22,560 nucleotides of DNA from contig CAMDGW010000014.1 in NCBI GenBank assembly GCA_945897695.1, positions 1 to 22,560 on the forward strand. The letters are read 5' to 3'. The translations under genes were made by a program, and so were the position numbers. The DNA comes from Pseudobacteriovorax antillogorgiicola (lineage in GTDB: Bacteria; Bdellovibrionota_B; Oligoflexia; Oligoflexales; RGVZ01). Numbering within the stretch: the first letter of the stretch is position 1; the number at the start of each line of letters is the position of its first letter. The notes under the pieces were generated by a model that saw only the letters and a program-made list of their open reading frames with translations, made no database searches and had not been told where the DNA came from. Below are positions 7,316 to 15,815 of the stretch, one piece after another.

Positions 7316-10150
7316 CTAAAGAGTTGGAGCAGATTCCTGAAGCTCATAAGCCTCTATCACGTCTCCAATGCGGATGTCAGCGTAACCATCTATGCCGATA
7401 CCGCATTCGTATCCTTGTGCCACTTCCCGCACGTCATCTTTGAAACGACGTAGCGAGGAAATTTTGCCGTTATAGATAACGACACTGTCACGGATGAGAC
7501 GTAGCTTGGATTGGCGAGTAATCTTGCCATCAAGAACGGCTGATCCAGCGATAGTACCAATCTTCGGAACGCTAATCGTTTGACGAACTTCTGCATGACC
7601 AATGACATTTTCGGTAACGATTGGAGGCAGCTTGCCCGCCATGACTGCTTTTACAGCATCAACAAGTTCATAAATAATTGAGAAGTAGCGGATGACGACG
7701 CCATTTTTTTCTGCCATGTCATCCAGGCCCCGCGCAGCACGGACGTTGAATCCGATAAGTACGGCCCCTGTGGTCATGGCAAGGGTCAGGTCGCTTTCTG
7801 AAATCCCACCCACAGCTCTGTGGACAATGCGGTTGTTGACCTTATCGCCCGATAGCTTGGTGACGGCCTCACACACAGCCTCAAGAGATCCTTGCACGTC
7901 AGCCTTGATGATGATTGCGAGCTCAGGACGATCGCTCGTTTGAACTTTTGCAAGAAGATCTGCAAGACTTGCAGCACTAGATTTGCCTGTGTGCTTCTTG
8001 CGCTCTTGTTCCTCTCGAATGGCAACGATCTCACGGGCCGTTCGTTCATCGGCGACCATGTTCACTCTGTCGCCCGCGCCAGGAACGCCCCCGAGTCCGA
8101 CGACTTCAACAGGAGTCGAAGGACCAGCGGCTGTAATTTTTTCTCCACGGTGATCAATCATCGCTCTTACACGACCGAATTCGCGGCCTGCAACAACGTA
8201 CTGACCAACTTCCAATGTGCCAGTTTGAACCATAATAGTCGCAACTGGACCACGCCCTTTATCCAAGTGGGCTTCCACAACTGCACCAGTTGCAGGGCCG
8301 TCGACGTTGGCTTTTAGATCCAAAACTTCAGCCTGGAGAAGGATTGATTCTAAAAGTTCATCGATACCAATTTTTTGAAGTGCCGAGGTTTTGACAAACT
8401 GGTTTTCACCGCCCCACTCTTCAGACTGAATGCCATGTTCTGCAAGCTGGCTGAAAAGACGGTCGAGATTTGTCGAAGGCTTGTCGATTTTATTGACGGC
8501 TACGATGATTGGAACACCGGCAGCCTTGGCGTGATTGATTGCCTCAACAGTCTGGGGCATAACTCCGTCGTCGGCTGCTACAACCAATACGACTATGTCT
8601 GTCAAACTTGCACCGCGAGAGCGCATGGCAGAAAAAGCTTCGTGACCTGGGGTGTCGAGGAAAGCGATCTTTTTGCTGTTGTAGTTAACCGTATAGGCGC
8701 CAATGTGTTGCGTAATACCGCCCGCTTCGCCCGCAGCTACTTTCGCAGAGCGGATCGCGTCAAGCAGCGAAGTCTTTCCGTGGTCAACGTGCCCCATGAT
8801 GGTGACAATGGCCGGGCGTTCAGCTGCCTCGCCTACTATCCCCGTAGAGATGACCTTCGAAAGGACGTCTTCAGCTGTTTTTTCTTTATTTTTGAGCTCA
8901 AAACCATATTCATTCGCAATCAGCGTCGCCGTATCAATATCAAGTTCCTGATTCATGGTTGCCATAAGACCCATAGCCATCAGTTTCTTAATAATATCTC
9001 CGGCTTTCACTGCAAGCTGGTGTCCAAGCTCGGCGACGGTAATTGACCCTTCCATCTCGACAACTCGATATTGGGCGCGGGGAGTCGTGATCTGTGTCTT
9101 CTTTAAATCCTTGCGGCGTCTGGCATCTCGTTTATTGCGATTAGCGCTCGGAGTGAAAACTCTCGTGAGAACTTCTTCTTCGACTGCAGTCTCAACTAAT
9201 TCTTCGGGCTCATCAAACTGGCTCAATAGTGTGCGCATATTGAGATTTGCACGTTTTTGTTTATTAAACTTTGCGCCTGGTTTGCCGCCTTGTTCTTCTT
9301 CTTCTTGTGGGGTTTCAGGGCGAGCGCGCTCTCGGCGACCTCCCCATTCATCCCCTGCGGGCGGAACTTCTGTAGAAACAGTTGGGGGTGCACCGAAACC
9401 TTGATTGCGACTTGCCTCTTGCTCTGCTCGAGAGCGTGAGGACAATAGTCCCATTCCGCTTACGCGAACACCGCGGTTATCTTCGCGACGTACGGTGCGG
9501 TTACCTTGGGCAGCCTCAGCGGCTTCTTGTTCTCTCTTCTTTTGCGCTTCAATTTCTTCAGGAGAAGCACGGCGAACAATTGTAGCCCCTCCGGTTGATA
9601 ATGGTCTTGCCGGGCGCTTTGGGGCTTCTTCAGCAACAGGCTCGGTGATGGTTTTCTCCGGACTGACTGCGACAGCCGGCTTTGAAGCTTCGACTGCTGG
9701 GGCCGGTGCCGGTGTTGGAGTCTGCGCTGGTGCTGGAGTCGGCGCTGGTGTTTCAATCTTGGCGACAGGTGCTACTGTTTGGGTAGCCACAACTGCAGGA
9801 GCCACAGGTTCTACTTTCACTGGGGCAGCTTGCTGCGGCGCTGGGGGAGTCGGGGGTGCCACTTCAATCACCGGCTCAGGCACTGATTCAGGCACTGATT
9901 CAGTTACTGATTCTGCAGCGGGAGCGGCAGTAGCGCGTCGACGGATGACCACAGTTTTTGGGGCAGCTGAAGCCGATTCGGCCTGAGGAGCTGCGCCTTT
10001 TACTGCATTCTTAAGTTTGGCAGCCTCTTCTTCACTCAGAGTGTTTTGAGCCGTGGTTATTTCAACTCCCAGGGTTTTGCCCTTGGTTTGAAGAACTTTC
10101 CACTCCACTCCGAGTTCTTTCGCTAATTCATGGACTCTTTTCTTTGACAT
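7316..10150 (-). CDS. infB: Translation initiation factor IF-2
   Basis: IF-2 is the GTPase that places initiator tRNA on the ribosome. From the N-terminus: an IF2_N helix domain (1-50), a long Ala/Pro/Glu-rich linker (about 55-300) containing short ESVPE-type repeats and Ala/Pro/Thr runs, a second IF2_N domain (about 365-420), and the G domain with G1 GHVDHGKTS at 453-461, DTPGHEAF from 499 and NKID at 553, then domains II-IV ending with the initiator-binding part. It is 944 residues, within the range for alpha-form IF-2. AAAGGA precedes the ATG by about 10 bases. Large + strand open frames opposite it are codon-bias shadows. Confidence 0.98.
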   Translation of the reverse strand: MSKKRVHELAKELGVEWKVLQTKGKTLGVEITTAQNTLSEEEAAKLKNAVKGAAPQAESASAAPKTVVIRRRATAAPAAESVTESVPESVPEPVIEVAPPTPPAPQQAAPVKVEPVAPAVVATQTVAPVAKIETPAPTPAPAQTPTPAPAPAVEASKPAVAVSPEKTITEPVAEEAPKRPARPLSTGGATIVRRASPEEIEAQKKREQEAAEAAQGNRTVRREDNRGVRVSGMGLLSSRSRAEQEASRNQGFGAPPTVSTEVPPAGDEWGGRRERARPETPQEEEEQGGKPGAKFNKQKRANLNMRTLLSQFDEPEELVETAVEEEVLTRVFTPSANRNKRDARRRKDLKKTQITTPRAQYRVVEMEGSITVAELGHQLAVKAGDIIKKLMAMGLMATMNQELDIDTATLIANEYGFELKNKEKTAEDVLSKVISTGIVGEAAERPAIVTIMGHVDHGKTSLLDAIRSAKVAAGEAGGITQHIGAYTVNYNSKKIAFLDTPGHEAFSAMRSRGASLTDIVVLVVAADDGVMPQTVEAINHAKAAGVPIIVAVNKIDKPSTNLDRLFSQLAEHGIQSEEWGGENQFVKTSALQKIGIDELLESILLQAEVLDLKANVDGPATGAVVEAHLDKGRGPVATIMVQTGTLEVGQYVVAGREFGRVRAMIDHRGEKITAAGPSTPVEVVGLGGVPGAGDRVNMVADERTAREIVAIREEQERKKHTGKSSAASLADLLAKVQTSDRPELAIIIKADVQGSLEAVCEAVTKLSGDKVNNRIVHRAVGGISESDLTLAMTTGAVLIGFNVRAARGLDDMAEKNGVVIRYFSIIYELVDAVKAVMAGKLPPIVTENVIGHAEVRQTISVPKIGTIAGSAVLDGKITRQSKLRLIRDSVVIYNGKISSLRRFKDDVREVAQGYECGIGIDGYADIRIGDVIEAYELQESAPTL

Positions 10151-10205
10151 TCGTCAGGTGTCCTTTTTCAATATCTAGTGCGATGGTTCCAGTCTTCATG
10201 TAGCT

Positions 10206-10239
10206 GACTAATGGCACTTTCTGGTTTGTGCCGTTAGTC
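10206..10239. other. 12-bp hairpin between nusA and infB
   Basis: GACTAATGGCAC at 10206-10217 pairs with GTGCCGTTAGTC at 10228-10239 (one G-U), around a 10-base loop. It lies in the 102-bp gap after nusA, in the nusA-infB transcript. No T run follows on either strand, so it is not a standard terminator; a processing or attenuation site is possible. Confidence 0.5.
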
Positions 10240-10252
10240 CGTCTATTTTCTG

Positions 10253-11836
10253 TTATCGCTGCAGGTAACGGTCAGCCGCCATCTGCACGGTGCGGGAAAC
10301 GCCAATCGAAAGACCGGATTTAGATGCGACCTCTTCAGCAGCATCGGCAACCAAGTCACCAATAGTTCCGTATCCGGCATCGGCTAGGGCGTGGGCTGTT
10401 GCTTCTCCTACACCGTCAAGTTCAAGAAATAGATTGATCCGCTCAGTACGAGCGTTGTCATAGCTTGAGCCAGTACGGGCAGCTTCTTGGCGTGTCGGAT
10501 CAGCACTAGAGTTTGCAAGAAAATCATCATGGTCGCTTGCCGGTGCAGCCGCCTTAGCGCCTCCGGGAGCGTTGATTCCTTTTGCCAGCATTTCTTGTGC
10601 GGCTTTAACCACGGCGCCAGCTTCTGTTTCGTCCATATTAAGAAGGCGTACGAAAGTTCGTGGGCTCATCTCGGAGACTTCGGTCACAGTTTTAATGCCT
10701 TCGTTTACGAGAATTTCTGCGCGCATCATGCCGACTCCAGGAATCGATGCGATGAGTTCCTTGGATCCAACAAGTTCCTGAGACAGGCGAGCCTCACTCT
10801 TAATGTCGAGGCGCCAGCCAGTGAGTTGGGCGGCAAGGCGAACATTTTGCCCGCGTTTACCGATCGCAAGGGACAACTGGTCGTCAGCGACGATAACTTC
10901 CATACTGTGGTTGTCGTCATCGACGATAACTTTTGTGACTACCGCAGGATGCAGTGCGTTACAAACAAAACGCGCTGGATCAGCATCCCAAGGTACAATA
11001 TCAATTTTTTCTCCCGCAAGTTCCTGACGTACGGATTCAACGCGGGCGCCCTTCATGCCGACGCAAGCTCCGACAGGATCAACAGCGCTGTCGCGGGAAT
11101 GAACTGCAATTTTTGTTCTGAAGCCTGGATCTCTCGCCGCACTTTCAATGGTGACAATGCCATCATAAACTTCGGTGACATTTTGTTCAAACAAGCGGAT
11201 GACGAAGCCGGAATGAGCGCGGCTCATCACCACCTGAGGTCCACGGGAAGAGCGTTTTACTTCCAAAACGTAGCCCTGGATACGATCTTTGATTTTGTAT
11301 TTTTCAGTGGGGATTTGCTCACGGTAAGGGATGATGGCTTCGGTACGTCCGAGGTCAACAACGATATCGCTTCGTTCAAATCTGCGAACTGTTCCAGAAA
11401 GAATTTCACCAACGCGGTCTTTAAATTCGTCATAAACTTGAAGACGCTCAGCGTCGCGTACTTTTTGAACAATAATCTGCTTTGCGGACTGGGCGGCAAT
11501 TCGGCCAAATGCAGCCTTATCGAGTTTAACGCCGATGGAATCACCAATTTGAGCTTCGGGGTCAAGTTTTGCAGCCTCTGCTGTTGAAATCTCAACATCA
11601 TTGTCTTGAACGCCCTCAACAACAGTACGGAATTGAAAGAGTTCAATTTCATCGGTATCCGCATTGTAATGAGCTTCAAGGTCCGCTGTAGGTCCATGGT
11701 TACGTCGAGCTGCGTGGATGACTGCTTGTTCTAAAGCGTCGATGATGACAGCCTTGTCGACGTTCTTTTCGCGGCTTACGGCAGTAATGACGGCCTTAAG
11801 CGCGCCTTCCATTTCATTTTGTTCTACGTTGCTCAT
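10253..11836 (-). CDS. nusA: Transcription elongation/termination factor NusA
   Basis: NusA binds RNA polymerase and modulates pausing, termination and antitermination. Domains in order: N-terminal RNAP-binding domain (1-130), S1 domain (about 135-200, VGEILSGTVRRFERSDIVVDLG), KH1 and KH2 (about 205-350, with VGACVGMKGARVESVRQEL and LAIGKRGQNVRLAAQLTGW), and two helix-hairpin-helix-like C-terminal repeats (IASIPGVGMMRAEILVNEG near 370 and VGEATAHALADAGYGTIGDL near 480), like the acidic repeats of proteobacterial NusA. A low-complexity Ala/Ser/Asp linker separates the repeats. Length is 527 aa. A GAGGAAGG-type ribosome site precedes the start. It sits 41 bp behind rimP. Confidence 0.98.
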   Translation of the reverse strand: MSNVEQNEMEGALKAVITAVSREKNVDKAVIIDALEQAVIHAARRNHGPTADLEAHYNADTDEIELFQFRTVVEGVQDNDVEISTAEAAKLDPEAQIGDSIGVKLDKAAFGRIAAQSAKQIIVQKVRDAERLQVYDEFKDRVGEILSGTVRRFERSDIVVDLGRTEAIIPYREQIPTEKYKIKDRIQGYVLEVKRSSRGPQVVMSRAHSGFVIRLFEQNVTEVYDGIVTIESAARDPGFRTKIAVHSRDSAVDPVGACVGMKGARVESVRQELAGEKIDIVPWDADPARFVCNALHPAVVTKVIVDDDNHSMEVIVADDQLSLAIGKRGQNVRLAAQLTGWRLDIKSEARLSQELVGSKELIASIPGVGMMRAEILVNEGIKTVTEVSEMSPRTFVRLLNMDETEAGAVVKAAQEMLAKGINAPGGAKAAAPASDHDDFLANSSADPTRQEAARTGSSYDNARTERINLFLELDGVGEATAHALADAGYGTIGDLVADAAEEVASKSGLSIGVSRTVQMAADRYLQR

Positions 11837-11877
11837 CTTCCAATCCTTCCTCGTTTAAAAGTAACGGTTGTGAATTA

Positions 11878-12366
11878 TTACGTCAGTGTTTCCTGGATCT
11901 TGTCCCAGTCTACGACCTTCGTTGCCTTCAAAATCAAATGCCAAGGGAACGTCCATGGGCCCTCAGCGGTTTTCATTGAGATAACGTCCCCATCGATGGC
12001 AACAATAGTGCCCACACCTTTGCGGCGGTTACTAAATTTCTCGGTGAGTTTTACATCGATCTTGCAGCCTTCTGATTGGACTGCCTTGAAATTATCCAGG
12101 GTACGAATTGGACGCTCAACGCCAGGGGAGCTTATTTCAAGATTAAATTCAATTGGCAGAATCTGATCAAGTTCAGGGCTTTCAACCAAGCGGTGAGATA
12201 CTTCTGCGCATGTGTCCAGATCTATACCTTTGTCGTGATCAATATAAAGCCTAAGAGTCCTCGACTGAGCTTCCCATTCGGCGTCAAGACATGTGAACCC
12301 ATCTTGCGACAGCATGGCTGTAACAATGTCGGCGATCTCATGAAGTTTTGCGCGTTCTAGAAACAA
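11878..12366 (-). CDS. rimP: Ribosome maturation factor RimP
   Basis: RimP assists 30S subunit assembly. The family hallmark LEISSPGVERPI is at about residues 93-104, preceded by LRLYIDHDKGIDLDTCAEVSHRL, and a C-terminal SH3-like barrel follows. Length is 162 aa. The start is a TTG; no suitable in-frame ATG lies nearby, and a GGA about 8 bases upstream is a modest ribosome site. The N-terminus at this TTG fits the usual RimP alignment. It is the first gene of the rimP-nusA-infB-rbfA-truB-metK operon, so the promoter should lie in 12367-12765. Confidence 0.93.
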   Translation of the reverse strand: MFLERAKLHEIADIVTAMLSQDGFTCLDAEWEAQSRTLRLYIDHDKGIDLDTCAEVSHRLVESPELDQILPIEFNLEISSPGVERPIRTLDNFKAVQSEGCKIDVKLTEKFSNRRKGVGTIVAIDGDVISMKTAEGPWTFPWHLILKATKVVDWDKIQETLT

Positions 12367-12576
12367 ATCTAATTTCCGTTCGAGTCTTGCTTAGCTTCAG
12401 TTAACAAAACAAAAAAATAAAAAGTCCCACATCCGGCCCCGACAGACATCACATGGATGAAGTCAGGTGGAAGTGTCTGGAGCAGCAATTTTTTGCGATT
12501 AAAAAAGACGCAGAATAATGCCAGCTGTTTAAGCCAGACGGTTCAGGAAGCTCATGGCAAAAGCTTTGCCACAGAC

Positions 12577-12613
12577 CCCCACCGGTCTCGAAAGATCGAG
12601 AGGTTGGGGTTTT
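12577..12613 (+). terminator. Terminator-like hairpin in a gene-free region
   Basis: CCCC at 12577-12580, CC, then TCTCGA at 12586-12591 pair with TCGAGA at 12596-12601, GG and GGGG at 12606-12609, with an AAGA tetraloop and a two-base bulge. Four T follow on the + strand. There is no + strand protein gene upstream of it, so it may end a small RNA, or it may act in another way. Confidence 0.5.
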
Positions 12614-12641
12614 AGCATGTCATTCCGGTAAAAAGCAATAG

Positions 12642-12665
12642 TTTCATGACATTAAATTCATGAAA
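12642..12665. promoter_or_regulatory. 24-bp dyad, candidate operator
   Basis: TTTCATGA (12642-12649) and TCATGAAA (12658-12665) are perfect inverted half-sites separated by 8 bp. The dyad lies 34 bp upstream of a TAGAAT -10-like hexamer ahead of the PilZ gene. The spacing fits a dimeric repressor or activator site, but no regulator can be assigned. Confidence 0.35.
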
Positions 12666-12765
12666 TTCCTGCCCGCTCAGAGATAGGCAATCCTTTGGTA
12701 GAATTACGTCGTAGGGACAAATTGGTTCAATGTGGAAGCGGCATGCCGCTGTGTGGGGGTAATCT

Positions 12766-13533
12766 ATGGGATTTTTTGACTTCTTGATCTCCAAGGCCTC
12801 CAGTGGTGAAACAGCTTCCTCGGAACTTGAGAGCTATGCTCATCAGCGTTATCACGCCAGGTATGTTGTAAATAACCGAGATCTTTGTACAATTGAGCAT
12901 CCTCGGCACGGCCAGTTCCGTGTGGTCGATCTTTCTCATCATGGGGCCTTTGTGGAGCCGGTGGCTGACGCCAGTTTTGAAGGTTCTAGTTTTCCAATGA
13001 CAGTGAACATCAGTCTGTGTGGAACAGCAGTCCGTGTTGAAGTCTCCCAATGTCAACGCCGCCGGAACGGGTGGGGGATGGTTTTTAGGCATGTCCATGA
13101 GCAATCTATCAGAAATGTGGGAGCATTTATTGAGCCACTTCGCATGGGTAGCTCCGCGTTGGCGTTGGGAAGTGATCCCATGCGAGACGGTGTATTCAGC
13201 AAACTCCGCCGACGTTTTCATGGGGATGGCCCCTTCGAAGTCGTCTTTGAAAAAAATGAGGCTGGAGATCCTGTATTTGTCATGGCAACCATGCGTAATG
13301 GTCTAAGTGATGGCAGCGTCATATGGAATAAGGGAGCGGTGATCACTAAAAGATCGGCAGACACAGAAGGTGCAAGAATGCCTCGCACCGTGGAAGTAGA
13401 CGAAGACCTTGTGTGGACATGCGCAGCCGCGTGTCTTGGGCTGAAGTTCCCAGAAGGCGCTACTTGTGCCAAGGTCCTCAATGATTGGCTCGCAATGCAA
13501 ACCTCACCTATACCGCTTGCGAAATCGAGTTGA
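12766..13533 (+). CDS. PilZ-domain protein, probable cyclic-di-GMP sensor
   Basis: PilZ domains bind cyclic-di-GMP through an RxxxR arm and a DxSxxG loop. Both are here with normal spacing: RYHAR at residues 28-32 and DLSHHG at 55-60, with beta-strand sequence continuing to about residue 110 (GWGMVFRHV). The remaining 145 residues match no family I recognise. There is no signal peptide or membrane segment, so it is cytoplasmic. The start is supported by GGGGG six bases upstream and by a clean N-terminus. A perfect 14-bp palindrome lies 15 bp upstream of the ATG. It is a single-gene unit closed by the terminator at 13547-13597. The downstream process (motility, adhesion, secretion) cannot be told from the window. 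Confidence 0.78.
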   Translation: MGFFDFLISKASSGETASSELESYAHQRYHARYVVNNRDLCTIEHPRHGQFRVVDLSHHGAFVEPVADASFEGSSFPMTVNISLCGTAVRVEVSQCQRRRNGWGMVFRHVHEQSIRNVGAFIEPLRMGSSALALGSDPMRDGVFSKLRRRFHGDGPFEVVFEKNEAGDPVFVMATMRNGLSDGSVIWNKGAVITKRSADTEGARMPRTVEVDEDLVWTCAAACLGLKFPEGATCAKVLNDWLAMQTSPIPLAKSS

Positions 13534-13546
13534 AATTTTTCTTTTA

Positions 13547-13597
13547 AACGTCAAAACCCCCTCTGTCCGTTGCCGGCGCAGAGGGGGTTTTGACGTT
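13547..13597. terminator. Bidirectional terminator between convergent genes
   Basis: A perfect 19-bp stem (13547-13565 with 13579-13597) encloses a 13-base loop. The core GC stem is flanked by AAAA and TTTT on its two sides, giving a T run in both directions. It lies between the stops of the PilZ gene and the protease gene and can serve both. Confidence 0.9.
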
Positions 13598-13603
13598 GGT
13601 TGA

Positions 13604-15625
13604 TTACTTCTTGGGTACGCAGGCTTCACCGCTGACGCACAGAAGGTGATCGGCGTTACTGTTAGCCGCAGCTTTGTGCCACCAGATTGCAAAGTCTCGG
13701 ATTGAATAAACAGGCGCGTAGTCCTTGTCGGATGGGCTATTGCGTGTCGCAACAATCAACTCACCCACTCGACCTTCACTAGCTGTGAGTGTATTGCCTG
13801 GTCGTAAAACCCTTACACCTTTGCTAACCATCGGCTGGAAGCTGTCTGGATTCAATTTAAAGCCACCAATCATTTCTGAATTGTTGATGGCTTCAATATT
13901 ATTTCTATCCACTACGAGCTTAGAACCACGAATGATCGCATGTCCATTGATGATGGCATGGCCGTTGATAATGGCGTGACCATTGATGATGGCGTGACCA
14001 TTCATTAACCAGTAGGCGCTCGGCTGTGACGATCCATTTACAAGTGTTTTGTCACTCTCATTAGCGAATCCAAAAACCTCTTGGAATGTCCATTCACCTT
14101 TTAGTGGTGCAAATCGTTTTGGGCTACCAAAGCGTCCGTAAGAACAATCCTCACGATTTCTGATCAGCCTAAGTACGCGGTCAAAAGGATTGAAATTAAG
14201 TGAACACTCACTTCCAGGGGCCAGCCAATCTGCTGGAAGATTAGACAAACTGGTCAAGTCAACAGCAACCAATGAATTCGTATCATTTGGCCTTTCCATC
14301 GAAAGACCGACAACTTCACCGTTTGCATTTACGACAGGTCCACCTGATAACCCAGCTTCCGCTAGATTTATGCTTGTGTCTATGGCCTGTAATTTGAACT
14401 TGATGAGTGGTCCAAAGTTGGACGTGTCATCTGTAGGCCACCCGTCCGGAGGTAGGTAACCGCGGCGGTGTGTGATTGTGCCTTTGCCAGAAACTGGATA
14501 TCCAAACACATCTAGCGCGACGTTATAGCTCATGGCGCGTGCGATCGATAGACCAGTCAAATCTGACTCTGTCAAAATACCTTGATTAAGAATGTCTGCT
14601 TCACCGTCTTGAGTCAGTGCCAGGATTGCTAAGTCGCTCTCCATATTTGTAACCAGAAGTCTTGCTGCTTTTGAAACGAGTTTTCCACCGACCAAAAGGT
14701 CATAGGTTTCTCCATCATCAAAAACCATTTCGGCATGCTCTAGCATACTGTGAATTTGACCACGGTGAGACGAGCCATAGCTTAGCGGAAAAAGGTGAGC
14801 AGCCGTCAGAATAAACTTGGTGGTCACAGGCAGAGCTCTCAGCTGAGCAGCTGCGTCGGCGCCAAAAATCGGAACTACAAGATCTGAGTTTGCTACGAAA
14901 AAGCCAGTCCCCAGTGAGAAGTTTCCGGCTAACGTAATTTGGACGGTCGAGCGCATAACCCGGTGACGCTGGACTGCCGCCAGCGCGGGGTACGCCCCAT
15001 CAACACTCTTTGACGGAAATCCCACGCTTGTTGCATGGATGGCAAGAGGGCTTGGTGCGGAATGAAAAAGAGGCTTTGGGTAATGCTGAGCGTTCATTTC
15101 GGGAAGGATCACCCAGAAGACACCATTTTGGTGAGCAAATGTTTGTCCTGCCACAGCAACGCTAACACTAAGTCCAATCGTTCCAGTCGGGGTATTCGGA
15201 GATATGTTTAAGTCTAGAACACAGCGAAAGCCACTCGCTGACTTCACAGCGTCGCAAGCAGCTCCACTCACGGTGGCATACTTTCCTTGAAGACTGCCAT
15301 CAGCATTTTCAATCACAGCGTTTTCCGGGGTTTCTGCCCATGAACCGTGAATTGCAGTCGACAGCGTTCCGTTTGCAACGGGCTGCGCATAATATTGCTC
15401 AATTCTTAACTTGCGCCACTCACTTGATGGTCGCAAAACCGCAGGAACGCCGGGAGGATAAACAAACCGCTCGGAGATGTTGTTGGTCACCTGCCACATG
15501 ACGGAGCTAATTAAACTCTGTTGTGCAACAGCACCTGTTGCCGGTGCAGACGACGTTAGACAAGCTGCAGCCAAAGCGACAGCCGACAAAAAACCTTCCC
15601 TGGAAAACATACGCGCGAATCTCAT
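13604..15625 (-). CDS. Exported trypsin-like serine protease with NGHAII repeats
   Basis: A secreted or periplasmic chymotrypsin-fold protease. The triad is visible: His277 in LTAAHLF, Asp331 in ESDLAIL and Ser427 in GLSGGPVV. The N-terminus, with the start at 15625, is a signal peptide (FLSAVALAAACLTSSAPATGA); AAAGGA about 8 bases before this ATG supports it, while the ATG at 15685 has no ribosome site and adds 20 residues. A lipobox at the AAAC is possible but not typical. Residues about 35-240 are a beta-rich region I do not recognise. Residues 542-565 are four tandem NGHAII hexapeptides, followed by RGSKLVV. There is no PDZ domain, so it is not a DegP-type protease. It diverges from the TPR regulator gene. 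Confidence 0.85.
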   Translation of the reverse strand: MRFARMFSREGFLSAVALAAACLTSSAPATGAVAQQSLISSVMWQVTNNISERFVYPPGVPAVLRPSSEWRKLRIEQYYAQPVANGTLSTAIHGSWAETPENAVIENADGSLQGKYATVSGAACDAVKSASGFRCVLDLNISPNTPTGTIGLSVSVAVAGQTFAHQNGVFWVILPEMNAQHYPKPLFHSAPSPLAIHATSVGFPSKSVDGAYPALAAVQRHRVMRSTVQITLAGNFSLGTGFFVANSDLVVPIFGADAAAQLRALPVTTKFILTAAHLFPLSYGSSHRGQIHSMLEHAEMVFDDGETYDLLVGGKLVSKAARLLVTNMESDLAILALTQDGEADILNQGILTESDLTGLSIARAMSYNVALDVFGYPVSGKGTITHRRGYLPPDGWPTDDTSNFGPLIKFKLQAIDTSINLAEAGLSGGPVVNANGEVVGLSMERPNDTNSLVAVDLTSLSNLPADWLAPGSECSLNFNPFDRVLRLIRNREDCSYGRFGSPKRFAPLKGEWTFQEVFGFANESDKTLVNGSSQPSAYWLMNGHAIINGHAIINGHAIINGHAIIRGSKLVVDRNNIEAINNSEMIGGFKLNPDSFQPMVSKGVRVLRPGNTLTASEGRVGELIVATRNSPSDKDYAPVYSIRDFAIWWHKAAANSNADHLLCVSGEACVPKK
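13931..14002 (-). repeat. Four tandem 18-bp repeats (NGHAII)
   Basis: Units at 13931-13948, 13949-13966, 13967-13984 and 13985-14002 each encode NGHAII in the protease. The units differ mostly at third codon positions while the peptide stays identical, which points to selection on the peptide and not to a fresh DNA duplication. Confidence 0.93.
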
Positions 15626-15785
15626 TCGGACAGATCCTTTATCCTTAGATGATCTAGGCGAAAACAAATCGTAAATCGTGCTCATTTGATGTTCTGGCTG
15701 TATTTATAGCCGCTTTAGAACCAGAAACGCAACAATTTAAGCAACCACGAGCATTTCTCTGCATTTCGCGGATTTTGTTCATTTT

Positions 15786-15815
15786 TTGTTCACATCCGGA
15801 GCTGCCAGGTATATA
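15786..15815 (+). promoter_or_regulatory. Candidate sigma-70 promoter of the TPR regulator
   Basis: TTGTTC at 15786-15791 and TATATA at 15810-15815 are separated by 18 bp, with CATAAT overlapping just downstream as an alternative -10. ATCCGGAG occurs at 15794-15801 between the two hexamers and again at 15828-15835 in the leader. Confidence 0.5.

Larger units (their letters stand above)
12367..12765. other. Structured intergenic region upstream of rimP and the PilZ gene
   Basis: No protein gene is visible in these 399 bp, which separate two divergent genes and must hold the rimP-operon promoter (-) and the PilZ-gene promoter (+). Visible structure: TGGCAAA-AGC-TTTGCCA near 12555-12571, a longer terminator-like stem at 12577-12609, a dyad at 12642-12665, a possible -10 TAGAAT at 12699-12704, and a 14-bp perfect palindrome at 12737-12750. 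I could not identify a clear -35/-10 pair on either strand. Confidence 0.6.

Noticed and set aside
7692..9986. Several long + strand open frames opposite infB
   Set aside because: All are antisense to infB, with Ala/Gly/Thr-rich or Ser-rich products mirroring its repetitive linker and codon use.
10206..10239. Terminator between nusA and infB
   Set aside because: No T run follows the stem on either strand, and infB needs read-through from the operon promoter.
10487..11587. 366-codon open frame on the + strand opposite nusA
   Set aside because: It lies entirely antisense to a certain nusA, has no family resemblance or ribosome site, and is explained by codon bias.
12466..12490. SRP RNA-like CAGG...AGCAGC sequence
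   Set aside because: The GGAA tetraloop and the flanking pairs of SRP domain IV cannot be formed; the similarity is only local.
12500..12765. Cyclic-di-GMP riboswitch ahead of the PilZ gene
   Set aside because: I looked for the conserved GEMM blocks on both strands and did not find them.
13931..14002. CRISPR-like array
   Set aside because: The 18-bp units are directly adjacent without spacers and encode an in-frame peptide repeat.
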